Shown here in pieces: positions 16,479 through 25,563 of a DNA stretch of 64,000 bases. The translations under genes were made by a program, and so were the position numbers. The first letter of the stretch is position 1, and every line of letters begins with the position of its first letter. The notes under the pieces are model-generated. The model was not told the origin of the DNA. It saw nothing but the letters and a program-made list of their open reading frames with translations, and did no database searches. This DNA comes from Aliivibrio salmonicida LFI1238 (GTDB lineage: Bacteria > Pseudomonadota > Gammaproteobacteria > Enterobacterales > Vibrionaceae): positions 2,418,001-2,482,000 of the forward strand of contig NC_011312.1 of assembly GCF_000196495.1 (NCBI RefSeq). Reading direction: 5' to 3'.

Positions 16479-17966
16479 ATGACTGATAAAATAAAACCAC
16501 TTCCTGATACCATTGACGAGCTGAAAGCACTTGTGCTTCAGCTTGAAAATAAATATAACCGTCTTCTAGAGCAATTTCGGCTGGCTCAACATCAGCGCTT
16601 TGGTAAAAGCAGTGAATCTGACTCGACTCAATTTGATTTATTCAATGAAACAGAAGAAGAAATCATCATTGAAAATGATGACACACAAACGATTACCTAC
16701 ACTCGTCAAAAGCCAAAACGCCAACGCTTACCTGAAGACTTACCGCGTACTGTTATTATCCACGACATAAAAGATAAAACTTGTAAGTGTTGCGGTCTAG
16801 AGATGCATGCGATGGGTAAAGACATCAGTGAAAAGTTGGAATTTGTACCAGCTAAAGTGGAAGTTATTCAACATGTTCGTCCTAAATATGCTTGCCGAAA
16901 TTGTGAAAAAAACAATACTTCAGTAGACATTAAACAAGCCCCAATGCCAGCGTCACCAATCCCTAAAGGGATTGCGACCGCAAGTTTACTTGCTCAAATT
17001 ATTACGGCTAAATTTCAATACAGTCTTCCACTTTATCGTCAAGAAACGTTATTTCAGCAATGGGGTATCATTATTGGACGGCGAACGATGGCGGATTGGT
17101 TAATAAAATGCTCGGTACTATTTACCCCTCTTAATAACGAGTTACATCGTATTTTGCTTGAACAACCCACTCTGCATTGTGATGAAACAACGGTAAATGT
17201 GTTGGATGTTGAAAAAGCAAAATGTTATATGTGGGTCTACTGCTCTGGCTATGATTCTCCAGGCTCTGGTGTTTTGCCTGGAATTGTACTTTATGATTAT
17301 CAATCTAGCAGGCATGGCTACCATCCAGTTAACTTTTTAAAAGGTTATAACGGGTATTTACATACCGATGGTTACCAAGGTTATGAACAAACTGAAGCGA
17401 TGTTAGTTGGCTGTTGGGCACACGCACGTCGACGATTTATTGAGGCTCAACGTGTTCAAGTAAAAGGGAAAACAGGGAGTGCAGATTGGGTATTGAGTAA
17501 AATCCAAAAGCTATACCGGATCGAATCGTTATTAAAAGAGGCTTCCCCTGAAGCCAAGTATGTTGCTAGGCAGACAGAAGCCCGCGATTTACTTAAAGAG
17601 CTCCGTGATTGGCTTGATAGCGCAGTTAGTCGAGTATCACCTAAAACAAAATTAGGTGAGGCGATTAGCTATACATTAAATCAATGGGATAAATTAGTTC
17701 GTTATATTGATGATGGATTGTTATCTATTGATAACAATCGAGCAGAGCGAGCGGTTAAACCGTTTGTTATCGGCCGGAAAAACTGGTTATTTTCGGGTTC
17801 AACGGCTGGTGCAGATTCAAGTGCAATGCTTTACAGCATTGTAGAAACAGCAAAGGCAAACGGATTAATCCCTTACGATTATATTAGGTATTGTCTAGAT
17901 CGTTTATGTGTTGGATCGCCAGATATCGATTCACTTTTACCTTGGAATGTAAAAGACAAGGTGTAG
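16479..17966 (+). CDS. tnpC: IS66 family transposase TnpC, copy 2
   Basis: This 495-aa DDE transposase has all catalytic motifs (HCDETTVNV, LHTDGYQGYE, NNRAERAV) and the cysteine cluster. Relative to copy 1 it has Thr2, Leu in IVLYDY and Met in TEAMLVG. It is intact and likely active. Confidence 0.96.
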   Translation: MTDKIKPLPDTIDELKALVLQLENKYNRLLEQFRLAQHQRFGKSSESDSTQFDLFNETEEEIIIENDDTQTITYTRQKPKRQRLPEDLPRTVIIHDIKDKTCKCCGLEMHAMGKDISEKLEFVPAKVEVIQHVRPKYACRNCEKNNTSVDIKQAPMPASPIPKGIATASLLAQIITAKFQYSLPLYRQETLFQQWGIIIGRRTMADWLIKCSVLFTPLNNELHRILLEQPTLHCDETTVNVLDVEKAKCYMWVYCSGYDSPGSGVLPGIVLYDYQSSRHGYHPVNFLKGYNGYLHTDGYQGYEQTEAMLVGCWAHARRRFIEAQRVQVKGKTGSADWVLSKIQKLYRIESLLKEASPEAKYVARQTEARDLLKELRDWLDSAVSRVSPKTKLGEAISYTLNQWDKLVRYIDDGLLSIDNNRAERAVKPFVIGRKNWLFSGSTAGADSSAMLYSIVETAKANGLIPYDYIRYCLDRLCVGSPDIDSLLPWNVKDKV

Positions 17967-17982
17967 TTCCCCGCACGCTTAC

Positions 17983-18843
17983 GAGTGTGTTTATCACTTT
18001 AGTTGTTTTATTTATGATGTCATTGCGCCAGTCCATGTCTTTGAAGTTATCTGAGAATTCAGAGAACTTGAGGGTGAGTTTTTCCATGATTGGCGTGAGT
18101 ACTGCAAATTTGATTGAGCGGATACTTTCCTGCACTTTTTGAAGCGCATCGTTGTAGGCTTCCGCCTTGCCAGCGTCTTCTTCGGTGACGCCACCGCCAG
18201 TCTCATTGAATTCTTTGCGAGCGGCGGTGAGTCCTTTGGTGCCGTCACGTAGCATGATGAGCATTTTACGGCCGCTTCCCCCAAACACCGCGTCTGCGAA
18301 CGCCATTTGCTCTTGATTACTTTTTAATGTTGAAAAGGCGTCGAGTACTTTCTCGTACGCGTCTTGCGTGTCTTCGGCATTTTTAAGCGCTCGATACAGT
18401 GGGTTTTTACCTCCTTTTAAAAACGAGCCTAATGCGCCTGAGCCGGTGGTTTGTAGCACGCCTAATCGCTTAGTAAAATTGCCCATGGAGGCGGTTAGAC
18501 TGTCAGCGCCGACCCCCGCATGCTCCGCTTGTGATTGCATGGCTTGCAGCTCTCCAATTGGCATTTTGAGCGTCTGAGCTGATTTAGAGAGTGCATCCAT
18601 TTCTGAGGCGGTGCTATTGATTTGGGAGTACAAACTCCCCATACTTAACCCACTCAATAGGGCCACGCCCTTGGTGAGTGCTGCCCCCCAATTTTGGGAA
18701 AGGAGAGGGCTCTACTGAGTTTATTGATGGGTGCCATGGCGCGTTTAAGTCGGCTGTATTTTTTGCTGACACGATCAATGTCTTTTGCATGAGCCGCATA
18801 ACGAGTAGATAAGCGAGTAAATTCATTATCAAGCTGATTGACG
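17983..18843 (-). pseudogene. Phage tail tape-measure protein fragment between two IS66 copies
   Basis: The minus strand encodes a piece of a tail length tape-measure protein: an N-proximal part with FTRLSTRYAAHAKDIDRV and KLSRALSFPKIGG, then in another frame GVALLSGLSMGSLYSQ, EMDALSKSAQTLKMPIGELQ and KRLGVLQTTGSGALGSF. The two frames join at a run of six G on the coding strand (18684-18689); seven would restore the frame. Both ends are cut by IS66 elements, so only about 285 codons remain. Base composition is richer in GC than the neighbours, consistent with phage origin. It is a relic of a lost prophage (Mu/P2-like tail type, family call by sequence character only). Confidence 0.85.
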
Positions 18844-18859
18844 GTAAGCGTGCGGGGAA

Positions 18860-20347
18860 CTACACCTTGTCTTTTACATTCCAAGGTAAAAGTGAATCGA
18901 TATCTGGCGATCCAACACATAAACGATCTAGACAATACCTAATATAATCGTAAGGGATTAATCCGTTTGCCTTTGCTGTTTCTACAATGCTGTAAAGCAT
19001 TGCACTTGAATCTGCACCAGCCGTTGAACCCGAAAATAACCAGTTTTTCCGGCCGATAACAAACGGTTTAACCGCTCGCTCTGCTCGATTGTTATCAATA
19101 GATAACAATCCATCATCAATATAACGAACTAATTTATCCCATTGATTTAATGTATAGCTAATCGCCTCACCTAATTTTGTTTTAGGTGATACTCGACTAA
19201 CTGCGCTATCAAGCCAATCACGGAGCTCTTTAAGTAAATCGCGGGCTTCTGTCTGCCTAGCAACATACTTGGCTTCAGGGGAAGCCTCTTTTAATAACGA
19301 TTCGATCCGGTATAGCTTTTGGATTTTAATCAATACCCAATCTGCACTCCCTGTTTTCCCTTTTACTTGAACACGTTGAGCCTCAATAAATCGTCGACGT
19401 GCGTGTGCCCAACAGCCAACTAAAATCGCTTCAGTTTGTTCATAACCTTGGTAACCATCGGTATGTAAATACCCGTTATAACCTTTTAAAAAGTTAACTG
19501 GATGGTAGCCATGCCTGCTAGATTGATAATCATAAAGTACAATTCCAGGCAAAACACCAGAGCCTGGAGAATCATAGCCAGAGCAGTAGACCCACATATA
19601 ACATTTTGCTTTTTCAACATCCAACACATTTACCGTTGTTTCATCACAATGCAGAGTGGGTTGTTCAAGCAAAATACGATGTAACTCGTTATTAAGAGGG
19701 GTAAATAGTACCGAGCATTTTATTAACCAATCCGCCATCGTTCGCCGTCCAATAATGATACCCCATTGCTGAAATAACGTTTCTTGACGATAAAGTGGAA
19801 GACTGTATTGAAATTTAGCCGTAATAATTTGAGCAAGTAAACTTGCGGTCGCAATCCCTTTAGGGATTGGTGACGCTGGCATTGGGGCTTGTTTAATGTC
19901 TACTGAAGTATTGTTTTTTTCACAATTTCGGCAAGCATATTTAGGACGAACATGTTGAATAACTTCCACTTTAGCTGGTACAAATTCCAACTTTTCACTG
20001 ATGTCTTTACCCATCGCATGCATCTCTAGACCGCAACACTTACAAGTTTTATCTTTTATGTCGTGGATAATAACAGTACGCGGTAAGTCTTCAGGTAAGC
20101 GTTGGCGTTTTGGCTTTTGACGAGTGTAGGTAATCGTTTGTGTGTCATCATTTTCAATGATGATTTCTTCTTCTGTTTCATTGAATAAATCAAATTGAGT
20201 CGAGTCAGATTCACTGCTTTTACCAAAGCGCTGATGTTGAGCCAGCCGAAATTGCTCTAGAAGACGGTTATATTTATTTTCAAGCTGAAGCACAAGTGCT
20301 TTCAGCTCGTCAATGGTATCAGGAAGTGGTTTTATTTTATCAGTCAT
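18860..20347 (-). CDS. tnpC: IS66 family transposase TnpC, copy 3
   Basis: This 495-aa protein is nearly identical to copies 1 and 2; it has Ile in WVLIKIQ where the others have Ser. The DDE residues and cysteine cluster are kept. The transposase itself looks functional even though the tnpB upstream is broken. Confidence 0.95.
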   Translation of the reverse strand: MTDKIKPLPDTIDELKALVLQLENKYNRLLEQFRLAQHQRFGKSSESDSTQFDLFNETEEEIIIENDDTQTITYTRQKPKRQRLPEDLPRTVIIHDIKDKTCKCCGLEMHAMGKDISEKLEFVPAKVEVIQHVRPKYACRNCEKNNTSVDIKQAPMPASPIPKGIATASLLAQIITAKFQYSLPLYRQETLFQQWGIIIGRRTMADWLIKCSVLFTPLNNELHRILLEQPTLHCDETTVNVLDVEKAKCYMWVYCSGYDSPGSGVLPGIVLYDYQSSRHGYHPVNFLKGYNGYLHTDGYQGYEQTEAILVGCWAHARRRFIEAQRVQVKGKTGSADWVLIKIQKLYRIESLLKEASPEAKYVARQTEARDLLKELRDWLDSAVSRVSPKTKLGEAISYTLNQWDKLVRYIDDGLLSIDNNRAERAVKPFVIGRKNWLFSGSTAGADSSAMLYSIVETAKANGLIPYDYIRYCLDRLCVGSPDIDSLLPWNVKDKV

Positions 20348-20418
20348 GTAGATGACTATATAACGATAATACAGGTAATCAATCGGTTGCCTCCTATTCT
20401 TGACTGAGAATCAACTAT

Positions 20419-20765
20419 TTAAAGGGTTGTTTGATAATGTACCGGTTGATGTCCTAAGATATCAAAACCTTGTAATAGCAGTGTCAGTTGCTGCTCTGAT
20501 AATGCTAACGTATCGTTATTTATATTTCGTGGCCATTTGAAGCGGTCTTCATCTAATCGCTTGTACCATAAAGCGAATCCTGTTTTATCCCAATACAATA
20601 TTTTGAGTTTATCACGAGGCTTATTGCAAAATATAAATAGAGCATCACTAAACGGTGATAGTTGCATTTCTTGCTCACAATCACGACAAGGCCATTAATG
20701 GCCTTGCGAAAATCGACAAAATCACGATGAAGATAAATGGTGGAAACATCAGTAAATACATTCAT
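20419..20765 (-). pseudogene. tnpB: IS66 tnpB, copy 3, one-base deletion
   Basis: Compared with copies 1 and 2 one base is missing near 20677 (GATTGTGAGC where the others have GATTGTTGAGC). The frame shifts after residue 30, giving a 70-residue product with an unrelated tail; the remaining 82 codons are in another frame. The start overlaps the tnpA stop as in the other copies. Complementation by TnpB from copy 1 or 2 is possible. Confidence 0.92.
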
Positions 20766-21076
20766 GATTGATACCCTTTTAATAAGAGTCCTATCCAGTG
20801 AGGTTCAGTATTAGCTGGCAATGTTAATCGCAATTTTCCGATAGAAAGTTGAATATCTGGCAATTGTGGAGTGGCGATGATAGTTGATGTTAACGCTTCT
20901 ACTTTCAAGAAAGTAGAAGCGTTAATCTTTTGTTTCCATCGTGCTTTACGTGCACTAAATGTCTTTGGCAGAATATTATGGTTACGACAAAATTCAGCGG
21001 CACTAAGCTTGCTAGATTGCTGAGATTCAAATAGAGCGTGCCATTGCTCTGGTGTTCTCTTTTTATCTTTTTGCAT
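20762..21076 (-). CDS. tnpA: IS66 accessory protein TnpA, copy 3
   Basis: This 104-aa protein is identical to the other two TnpA copies and contains the perfect inverted repeat at 20890-20925. It is the first gene of this inverted element. Confidence 0.9.
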   Translation of the reverse strand: MQKDKKRTPEQWHALFESQQSSKLSAAEFCRNHNILPKTFSARKARWKQKINASTFLKVEALTSTIIATPQLPDIQLSIGKLRLTLPANTEPHWIGLLLKGYQS

Positions 21077-21232
21077 AATTACGTTCTCGTTAAATGAAAG
21101 ATCGTAAGATACGCATAATGAATTTTATTTGTTAGGTGTAGTTCCCCGCACGCTTACGAAATTGATTCAATTGATGATTTCCAACTTAGAGCAAAAGACA
21201 TCACATTAGGGTAAATCTTCATCTCTAAAAAC

Positions 21233-21261
21233 AAAAAAGGCTGCATTATGCAGCCTTTTTT
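21233..21261 (-). terminator. Terminator after fadJ
   Basis: The stem AAAAAAGGCTGCAT/ATGCAGCCTTTTTT is perfect and bidirectional. It lies 46 bp past the fadJ stop and 75 bp inside the end of IS66 copy 3. Confidence 0.93.
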
Positions 21262-21306
21262 ATTTTAATTACTCAGAAAATCCATTGAATGAATGACATT
21301 TAATGT

Positions 21307-23415
21307 CTATTTCGATGGCATAAATCTATCACCATATTTTTCTGCGTATTTAGCCATGAGTTTGTGCAGTTTTTCTTCCCCTAGACTGTCCATATACCTA
21401 AATGGGCCACCTAAGAAAGGAGGAAATCCGATACCAAAGATAGCACCAATATCGCCATCTCGTTTTGAGCTGATAATCCCTTCCTCTAAACAACACTGTG
21501 CTTCTGCAAGCATTGGAAGCACGCAACGCATTGCAATTTCTTCCTTACTTAATTTCGCGCTCGGTTTTATCGCAAGCAAGGTATACACCTCTTGATCGGG
21601 TTCCTTCTTCTTTCCTTTATAAACATAAAAACCACGCTTTGTTTTTTTACCTAAGCGCTTATCATCAATTAATGTTTGGAAAACATCAGGACTTCTAAAT
21701 CTATCGCCTAATTCAGCTTCTAATATCGGCATTATCTTCGCACCAATATCCACCCCAACCTCATCAAGTAAAGAGATTGGCCCAACAGGGAATCCAAAAT
21801 CAAGTAACGCTTCGTCGATAACGTCCATTGGTTCACCCGCTAGCAATAAGCGAGCAGCTTCGTTCATATAAGGCGCTAAAATTCGATTAACATAAAAGCC
21901 TGCACAATCTTTTACCACGATTGGCGTTTTACCTTGTTGTTTCGCTAATGATACGACCGTAGAAATGGTCTCATCACTCGTCGTTGCATGAGGAATCACT
22001 TCTACCAAAGGCATTTTTTCTACTGGACTAAAATAATGTAAGCCCACAATATTCTCTGGTTTATCGGCCCCTTCCGCAATTTGGCCTATCGGAAGTGAAG
22101 ACGTATTTGTAGCAAAAATTACATCATCTCGACCTTGTTCTTGCACCGCTTTGACCATTTCTTTCTTTAGAGAAAGATCTTCAAATACGGCTTCAACCAC
22201 AATATCTAACTGCGTAAACTTAGAAAAATCCGTCACACCCGTTAACTGCAACATCTGTTGCTGTAGTTCTGCTTTTGAAATAATACGACGCTTTCTTAAT
22301 TTATCCAGTCTCTGATACTGGTATTGGTAAGCATTAAGCAACCCATCATTGTTAATGTCTTTTATCGTGACGTGTTTATTCGCTTTATTAATAGAAACAT
22401 GAGCAATACCCGCGCCCATTAATCCACCACCTAGCACGCCAACTTTAGTGATTTTTTTTGGCTCAGCCCCACTGCCTTTTTCTTTTTTCATTTCAGTCAT
22501 GGCAAAGAAAAGTGAGCGTAATGCCGCTGATTCTGGTGTCATGGCTAGTTGACCAAACAACTCCGCTTCACGTTGGAGTCCTTTTTTAATGCCTTTCTCT
22601 AATCCTGTATTAATACTCTCTAAAATGGCATCAATTGCTGGGTAATTTCCTCGAGCTTTTTTCTGTGCTTGCTTTGTGGCTTGAGAGAAAATAAGGTTAC
22701 GCCCAAGTGGGTTTCTCGACATTCCCCATTCTTTGAAATCAATTTTCTTTTTCGCTTTCTTTTTAAGCGCAAATTCTGCGGCAATGCGTGACAGAATAGT
22801 CAGTGGTACTGATGCATTCACAACGCCTAATTTAAGCGCTTTTTTAGGACGTAACTGCTTACCCGTTAAAATAATATCCAAGCTTGGTAGTAACCCAATT
22901 AAACGAGGTAAGCGCTGAGTTCCTCCTGAACCGGGCAGTAAACCTAATTGAACTTCAGGCAGCCCTAATTTCGTTTTATTGTCATCACTGCATACTCGAT
23001 AATCACACGCTAGGGCTAATTCTAAACCGCCCCCTAAACAAGGACCGTGAATCGCGGCAACCGTTGTAAAAGGCAGGTTTTCAATGCGTTGAAATAATTG
23101 CTGACCTTTCTCTGCGAGATCTTTTGCATCAGTTTCATTTTGACAACCCGCAATCATACTAATATCCGCACCAGCAATAAAATTGTCCGGTTTACCTGAT
23201 TGAATAATTAACCCTTTGATTTCTTTCTTCTGGACTTCCATCTCATCAAGCACTTGAGATACTTGTTCCGCGAAAGCCGCTTGTAACGTATTCATTTTTT
23301 CATTGGGGACGTCTATCGTCAGCCAAGCCAAATTATCGGCATCTTTATGCCACACAAAGGCACTGTTGGTTTCTTTATTACTTTCTGCCTTTTGATTTAT
23401 GTTTTCTACTGTCAT
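21307..23415 (-). CDS. fadJ: Fatty acid oxidation complex subunit alpha FadJ
   Basis: This 702-aa multifunctional enzyme carries out enoyl-CoA hydratase and 3-hydroxyacyl-CoA dehydrogenase steps of beta-oxidation. The crotonase domain (about 20-210) has the oxyanion loop HGPCLGGGLELALACDYR and the LGLPEVQLGLLPGSGGTQRL motif. The NAD-binding domain starts at about 325 with GVLGGGLMGAGIAHV, followed by LHYFSPVEKMPLVEVIP with the catalytic His. Length fits FadJ (about 700). Its ATG follows the fadI stop without any gap, so the two are co-translated as a fadIJ operon. Confidence 0.95.
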   Translation of the reverse strand: MTVENINQKAESNKETNSAFVWHKDADNLAWLTIDVPNEKMNTLQAAFAEQVSQVLDEMEVQKKEIKGLIIQSGKPDNFIAGADISMIAGCQNETDAKDLAEKGQQLFQRIENLPFTTVAAIHGPCLGGGLELALACDYRVCSDDNKTKLGLPEVQLGLLPGSGGTQRLPRLIGLLPSLDIILTGKQLRPKKALKLGVVNASVPLTILSRIAAEFALKKKAKKKIDFKEWGMSRNPLGRNLIFSQATKQAQKKARGNYPAIDAILESINTGLEKGIKKGLQREAELFGQLAMTPESAALRSLFFAMTEMKKEKGSGAEPKKITKVGVLGGGLMGAGIAHVSINKANKHVTIKDINNDGLLNAYQYQYQRLDKLRKRRIISKAELQQQMLQLTGVTDFSKFTQLDIVVEAVFEDLSLKKEMVKAVQEQGRDDVIFATNTSSLPIGQIAEGADKPENIVGLHYFSPVEKMPLVEVIPHATTSDETISTVVSLAKQQGKTPIVVKDCAGFYVNRILAPYMNEAARLLLAGEPMDVIDEALLDFGFPVGPISLLDEVGVDIGAKIMPILEAELGDRFRSPDVFQTLIDDKRLGKKTKRGFYVYKGKKKEPDQEVYTLLAIKPSAKLSKEEIAMRCVLPMLAEAQCCLEEGIISSKRDGDIGAIFGIGFPPFLGGPFRYMDSLGEEKLHKLMAKYAEKYGDRFMPSK

Positions 23416-24759
23416 TTATTCAACCTCCAACACCATTGCAGCACCTAGACCACCAGCAGCACACGCTGTATTTAATCCAAAACCACCACCTCTACGCTTT
23501 AATTCTCGCAACGTTTGAATGATCATTCTCGCTCCAGTTGCAGCAAAAGGGTGGCCATAAGCCAACGAACCGCCAAGGACATTGAATTTATCCATATCGA
23601 TCTCCCCAATGGCTTTATCTCTGCCAAGACACTCTTTAGCAAACTTGGTTGAGGAAAACATTTTCACGTTCGATAATGTTTGCGCTGCAAAGGCTTCATG
23701 CATATCAATTAAAGTAAGATCAGATAATGAAATTCCTGCTTTATCTAATGCGATTGGGGTTGCGTAAGAAGGACCCATTAACATATCGTGATGTACATCC
23801 ATTGCACTAAACGCAAATGAACGAATATAGCCAAGCGGTTCATAACCTAATTCTTTTGCTCGCTTTTCACTCATCAATAAAATTGCGGCTCCACCATCGG
23901 TTAATGGTGTACTGTTTGCTGCCGTTACTGAACCGTATTTTCTATCAAACGCGGGACGTAATTTTGCGTAACTGGCCAGATCAGAGTTATAGCGAATATT
24001 GTTGTCTTGATCGATCCACTCTTTATAGGGATCAGGGAATGCAGTCATCACTTCGTCTTGAATTAACCCATCTTGCCATGCTTTTGCTGCCAAAGAATGA
24101 GAGCGGTGAGCCAATGCATCTTGTTCTTCTCGGGTAATACCGTGACTTTTTGCCATTTGTTCTGCGGTTTGCCCCATCGAGATCCCCGTTGAATATTCAG
24201 CAACGGCAGGAGGTACAGGAGCAATGTCTTTTAACGATAACGTTCGTAATAAAGACAGTTTTTGTCCTACCGTTTTGGTTTTACTTAATGCTAATAAGGT
24301 TGAAGCCAATTTTTTTGACACGCCGATTGGCAGTACTGACGAAGAATCAGCCCCGCCTGCAATTCCGATATCAATCGATCCTGCCATGATACTTTCAACA
24401 ACATTGGCTGTTGTTTGAAAGCTGGTCGCACAGGCACGCGTAACACTATACGCATCCGTCCCCACATTCATTCCTGTACCAAGAACAATTTCACGAGCAA
24501 TATTCGGGGCTTCTGGCATTTGAACAACCTGACCAAACACAACTTGATCAATCAATTTAGGATCGATCTCAGTTTTATCCATCAAAGCTTTTACTGCCAA
24601 TTTACCCAGATCAACCGCAGGCGTTGAACTAAAGGCGGTAGATTGCTTAGCAAAAGGAGTTCGGATCCCAGAAACCACAGCAATACGGTCACCTTGTCGT
24701 GTCGTTAATGGCTGATAATGTCTTGATAATGATGAGCTTGAACGTTGTGAGTTTGACAT
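23416..24759 (-). CDS. fadI: Acetyl-CoA acyltransferase (3-ketoacyl-CoA thiolase) FadI
   Basis: This 447-aa thiolase is the beta subunit of the FadIJ complex and cleaves 3-ketoacyl-CoA. Motifs: SVTRACATSFQTTANVVESI (acyl-enzyme Cys), GGSLAYGHPFAATGARM (His) and NTACAAGGLGAAMVLEVE (second Cys, C-terminus). The start chosen is the ATG at 24759 with AAGGAG upstream; a longer frame to 24783 has no RBS. A FadR-like operator lies about 30 bp upstream, suggesting repression unless long-chain acyl-CoA is present. Confidence 0.95.
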   Translation of the reverse strand: MSNSQRSSSSLSRHYQPLTTRQGDRIAVVSGIRTPFAKQSTAFSSTPAVDLGKLAVKALMDKTEIDPKLIDQVVFGQVVQMPEAPNIAREIVLGTGMNVGTDAYSVTRACATSFQTTANVVESIMAGSIDIGIAGGADSSSVLPIGVSKKLASTLLALSKTKTVGQKLSLLRTLSLKDIAPVPPAVAEYSTGISMGQTAEQMAKSHGITREEQDALAHRSHSLAAKAWQDGLIQDEVMTAFPDPYKEWIDQDNNIRYNSDLASYAKLRPAFDRKYGSVTAANSTPLTDGGAAILLMSEKRAKELGYEPLGYIRSFAFSAMDVHHDMLMGPSYATPIALDKAGISLSDLTLIDMHEAFAAQTLSNVKMFSSTKFAKECLGRDKAIGEIDMDKFNVLGGSLAYGHPFAATGARMIIQTLRELKRRGGGFGLNTACAAGGLGAAMVLEVE

Positions 24760-24786
24760 CGCGTCTCCTTGCGAAAATATCAAATT

Positions 24787-24803
24787 AGTGGTCAGACCTC
24801 AAA
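24787..24803 (-). promoter_or_regulatory. FadR-like operator upstream of fadI
   Basis: The core TGGTCAGACC at 24789-24798 matches the centre of the FadR consensus (CTGGTCNGACCAG) with a partially symmetrical surround. It sits about 30 bp before the fadI start codon, a repressing position. Confidence 0.65.
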
Positions 24804-24900
24804 TTGTAACTAACTTGTTAATTTTGAAAAGTAGATTATAGTAGAAATGTGATATAGGGGAATATTCTGCTGAATAAATAAAGAGTGGCAATATTTAGAT

Positions 24901-24928
24901 AAAAAAAAACCACATCAATCGATGTGGT
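24901..24928 (-). terminator. Orphan rho-independent terminator (minus strand)
   Basis: The 8-bp perfect stem GACCACATC side pairs as ACCACATC/GATGTGGT with an AATC loop and is followed on the minus strand by nine T. No coding gene lies upstream of it on that strand within 500 bp. Confidence 0.85.
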
Positions 24929-25150
24929 CAGAATAAAAAACAATTAACGTGTAGCCAATTGTAAAATCAGTTTCACCTGATAAGGAGAAAGTAAAGTCAG
25001 CCTTCAAAAGGAAATGTTATCTTGCTCAACGGGTTGATTACTCAACCAGATAACGAGGATTACTATAACGTGAATTTCAATTCATTTATTGAAATAGATC
25101 AATTTTATGTTCTTTTACTACGATTTGATTTCATGAATGATTCAACAGCA
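24929..25150 (-). ncRNA. Candidate small RNA ending at the orphan terminator
   Basis: Inferred only from the terminator at 24901-24928 and the lack of an ORF on the minus strand. The stretch includes a short stem around GGTTGAGTAATCAACC (about 25028-25043). The 5' end and any promoter are not clear, so the extent is a guess. No known RNA family was recognised. Confidence 0.3.
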
Positions 25151-25431
25151 AAACAATCGCCACAGCCATACGTTTAACTAAAAAGTCACATTCTGCTTAT
25201 AAATCGCTGAAAAAACAATAAATAACATGAATAAATCGAGTTAACCAACCATCTTTAGATCCTTAGCTCTAAATTTGAGTTCCTGTCATTTAATTTCATT
25301 AAAAATCAAAAGGTTAACACCATCTTAAATTCAATAAAAACCGACCTTTTATAGAGTTAAAACTCTAGTTTATGTATTTCATGTGCTTTTTATCAACAAA
25401 TCACGACGAGATCACGAATTTTAACGTTTTT

Positions 25432-25461
25432 TTGGTAGTGGTCGGATTTGTCGTCTATGCT
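25432..25461 (+). promoter_or_regulatory. Promoter with FadR-like site for first fadL gene
   Basis: A -35 box TTGGTA (25432-25437) and a -10 box TATGCT (25456-25461) are 18 bp apart. Between them AGTGGTCGGATTTGT resembles the FadR consensus, strongest in its left half. This would couple the porin to the same regulator as fadIJ. Confidence 0.55.
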
Positions 25462-25563
25462 CTGATCGTTATTATCTCGGCAACGAGATCTAAGTCTCAA
25501 CTAAAAAACTCTTTTCAGTTTTAACAATTGAAAGGAAATAACAATATATGGAATATAATAATT

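Larger units (their letters stand above)
15668..17982 (+). mobile_element. IS66-family insertion sequence, copy 2
   Basis: This 2315-bp element has the same termini as copy 1 and intact tnpA, tnpB and tnpC. The 8-bp flanks do not match (GGCGAAAG at left, GAGTGTGT at right), so one side was replaced by a deletion or recombination after insertion. It differs from copy 1 at a handful of bases. The right flank is a phage tail gene fragment. Confidence 0.96.
18844..21157 (-). mobile_element. IS66-family insertion sequence, copy 3 (inverted, tnpB frameshifted)
   Basis: This 2314-bp element is in the opposite orientation to copies 1 and 2 and one base shorter because of a deletion in tnpB. Terminal repeats are complete. 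The 8-bp flanks (GATTGACG and GAAATTGA) do not match each other, nor do they pair with those of copy 2 as a simple inversion or composite transposon would predict. Confidence 0.96.
24760..25563. other. Long intergenic region between divergent fadI and fadL
   Basis: There is no protein gene of note in these 800 bases. From left to right: the fadI operator, a strong minus-strand terminator (24901-24928) with no gene ahead of it, about 500 bp of AT-rich sequence, and the promoter of the first fadL gene with a FadR-like site. The orphan terminator suggests a small RNA on the minus strand. Confidence 0.7.

Noticed and set aside
17983..18843. Simple inversion between IS66 copies 2 and 3
   Set aside because: Inversion would make the left flank of copy 2 complementary to the left flank of copy 3; they are unrelated.
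15668..21157. Composite transposon formed by IS66 copies 2 and 3 carrying the phage fragment
   Set aside because: The outer 8-bp flanks (GGCGAAAG and GAAATTGA) do not match, so there is no sign that the pair moved as one unit.
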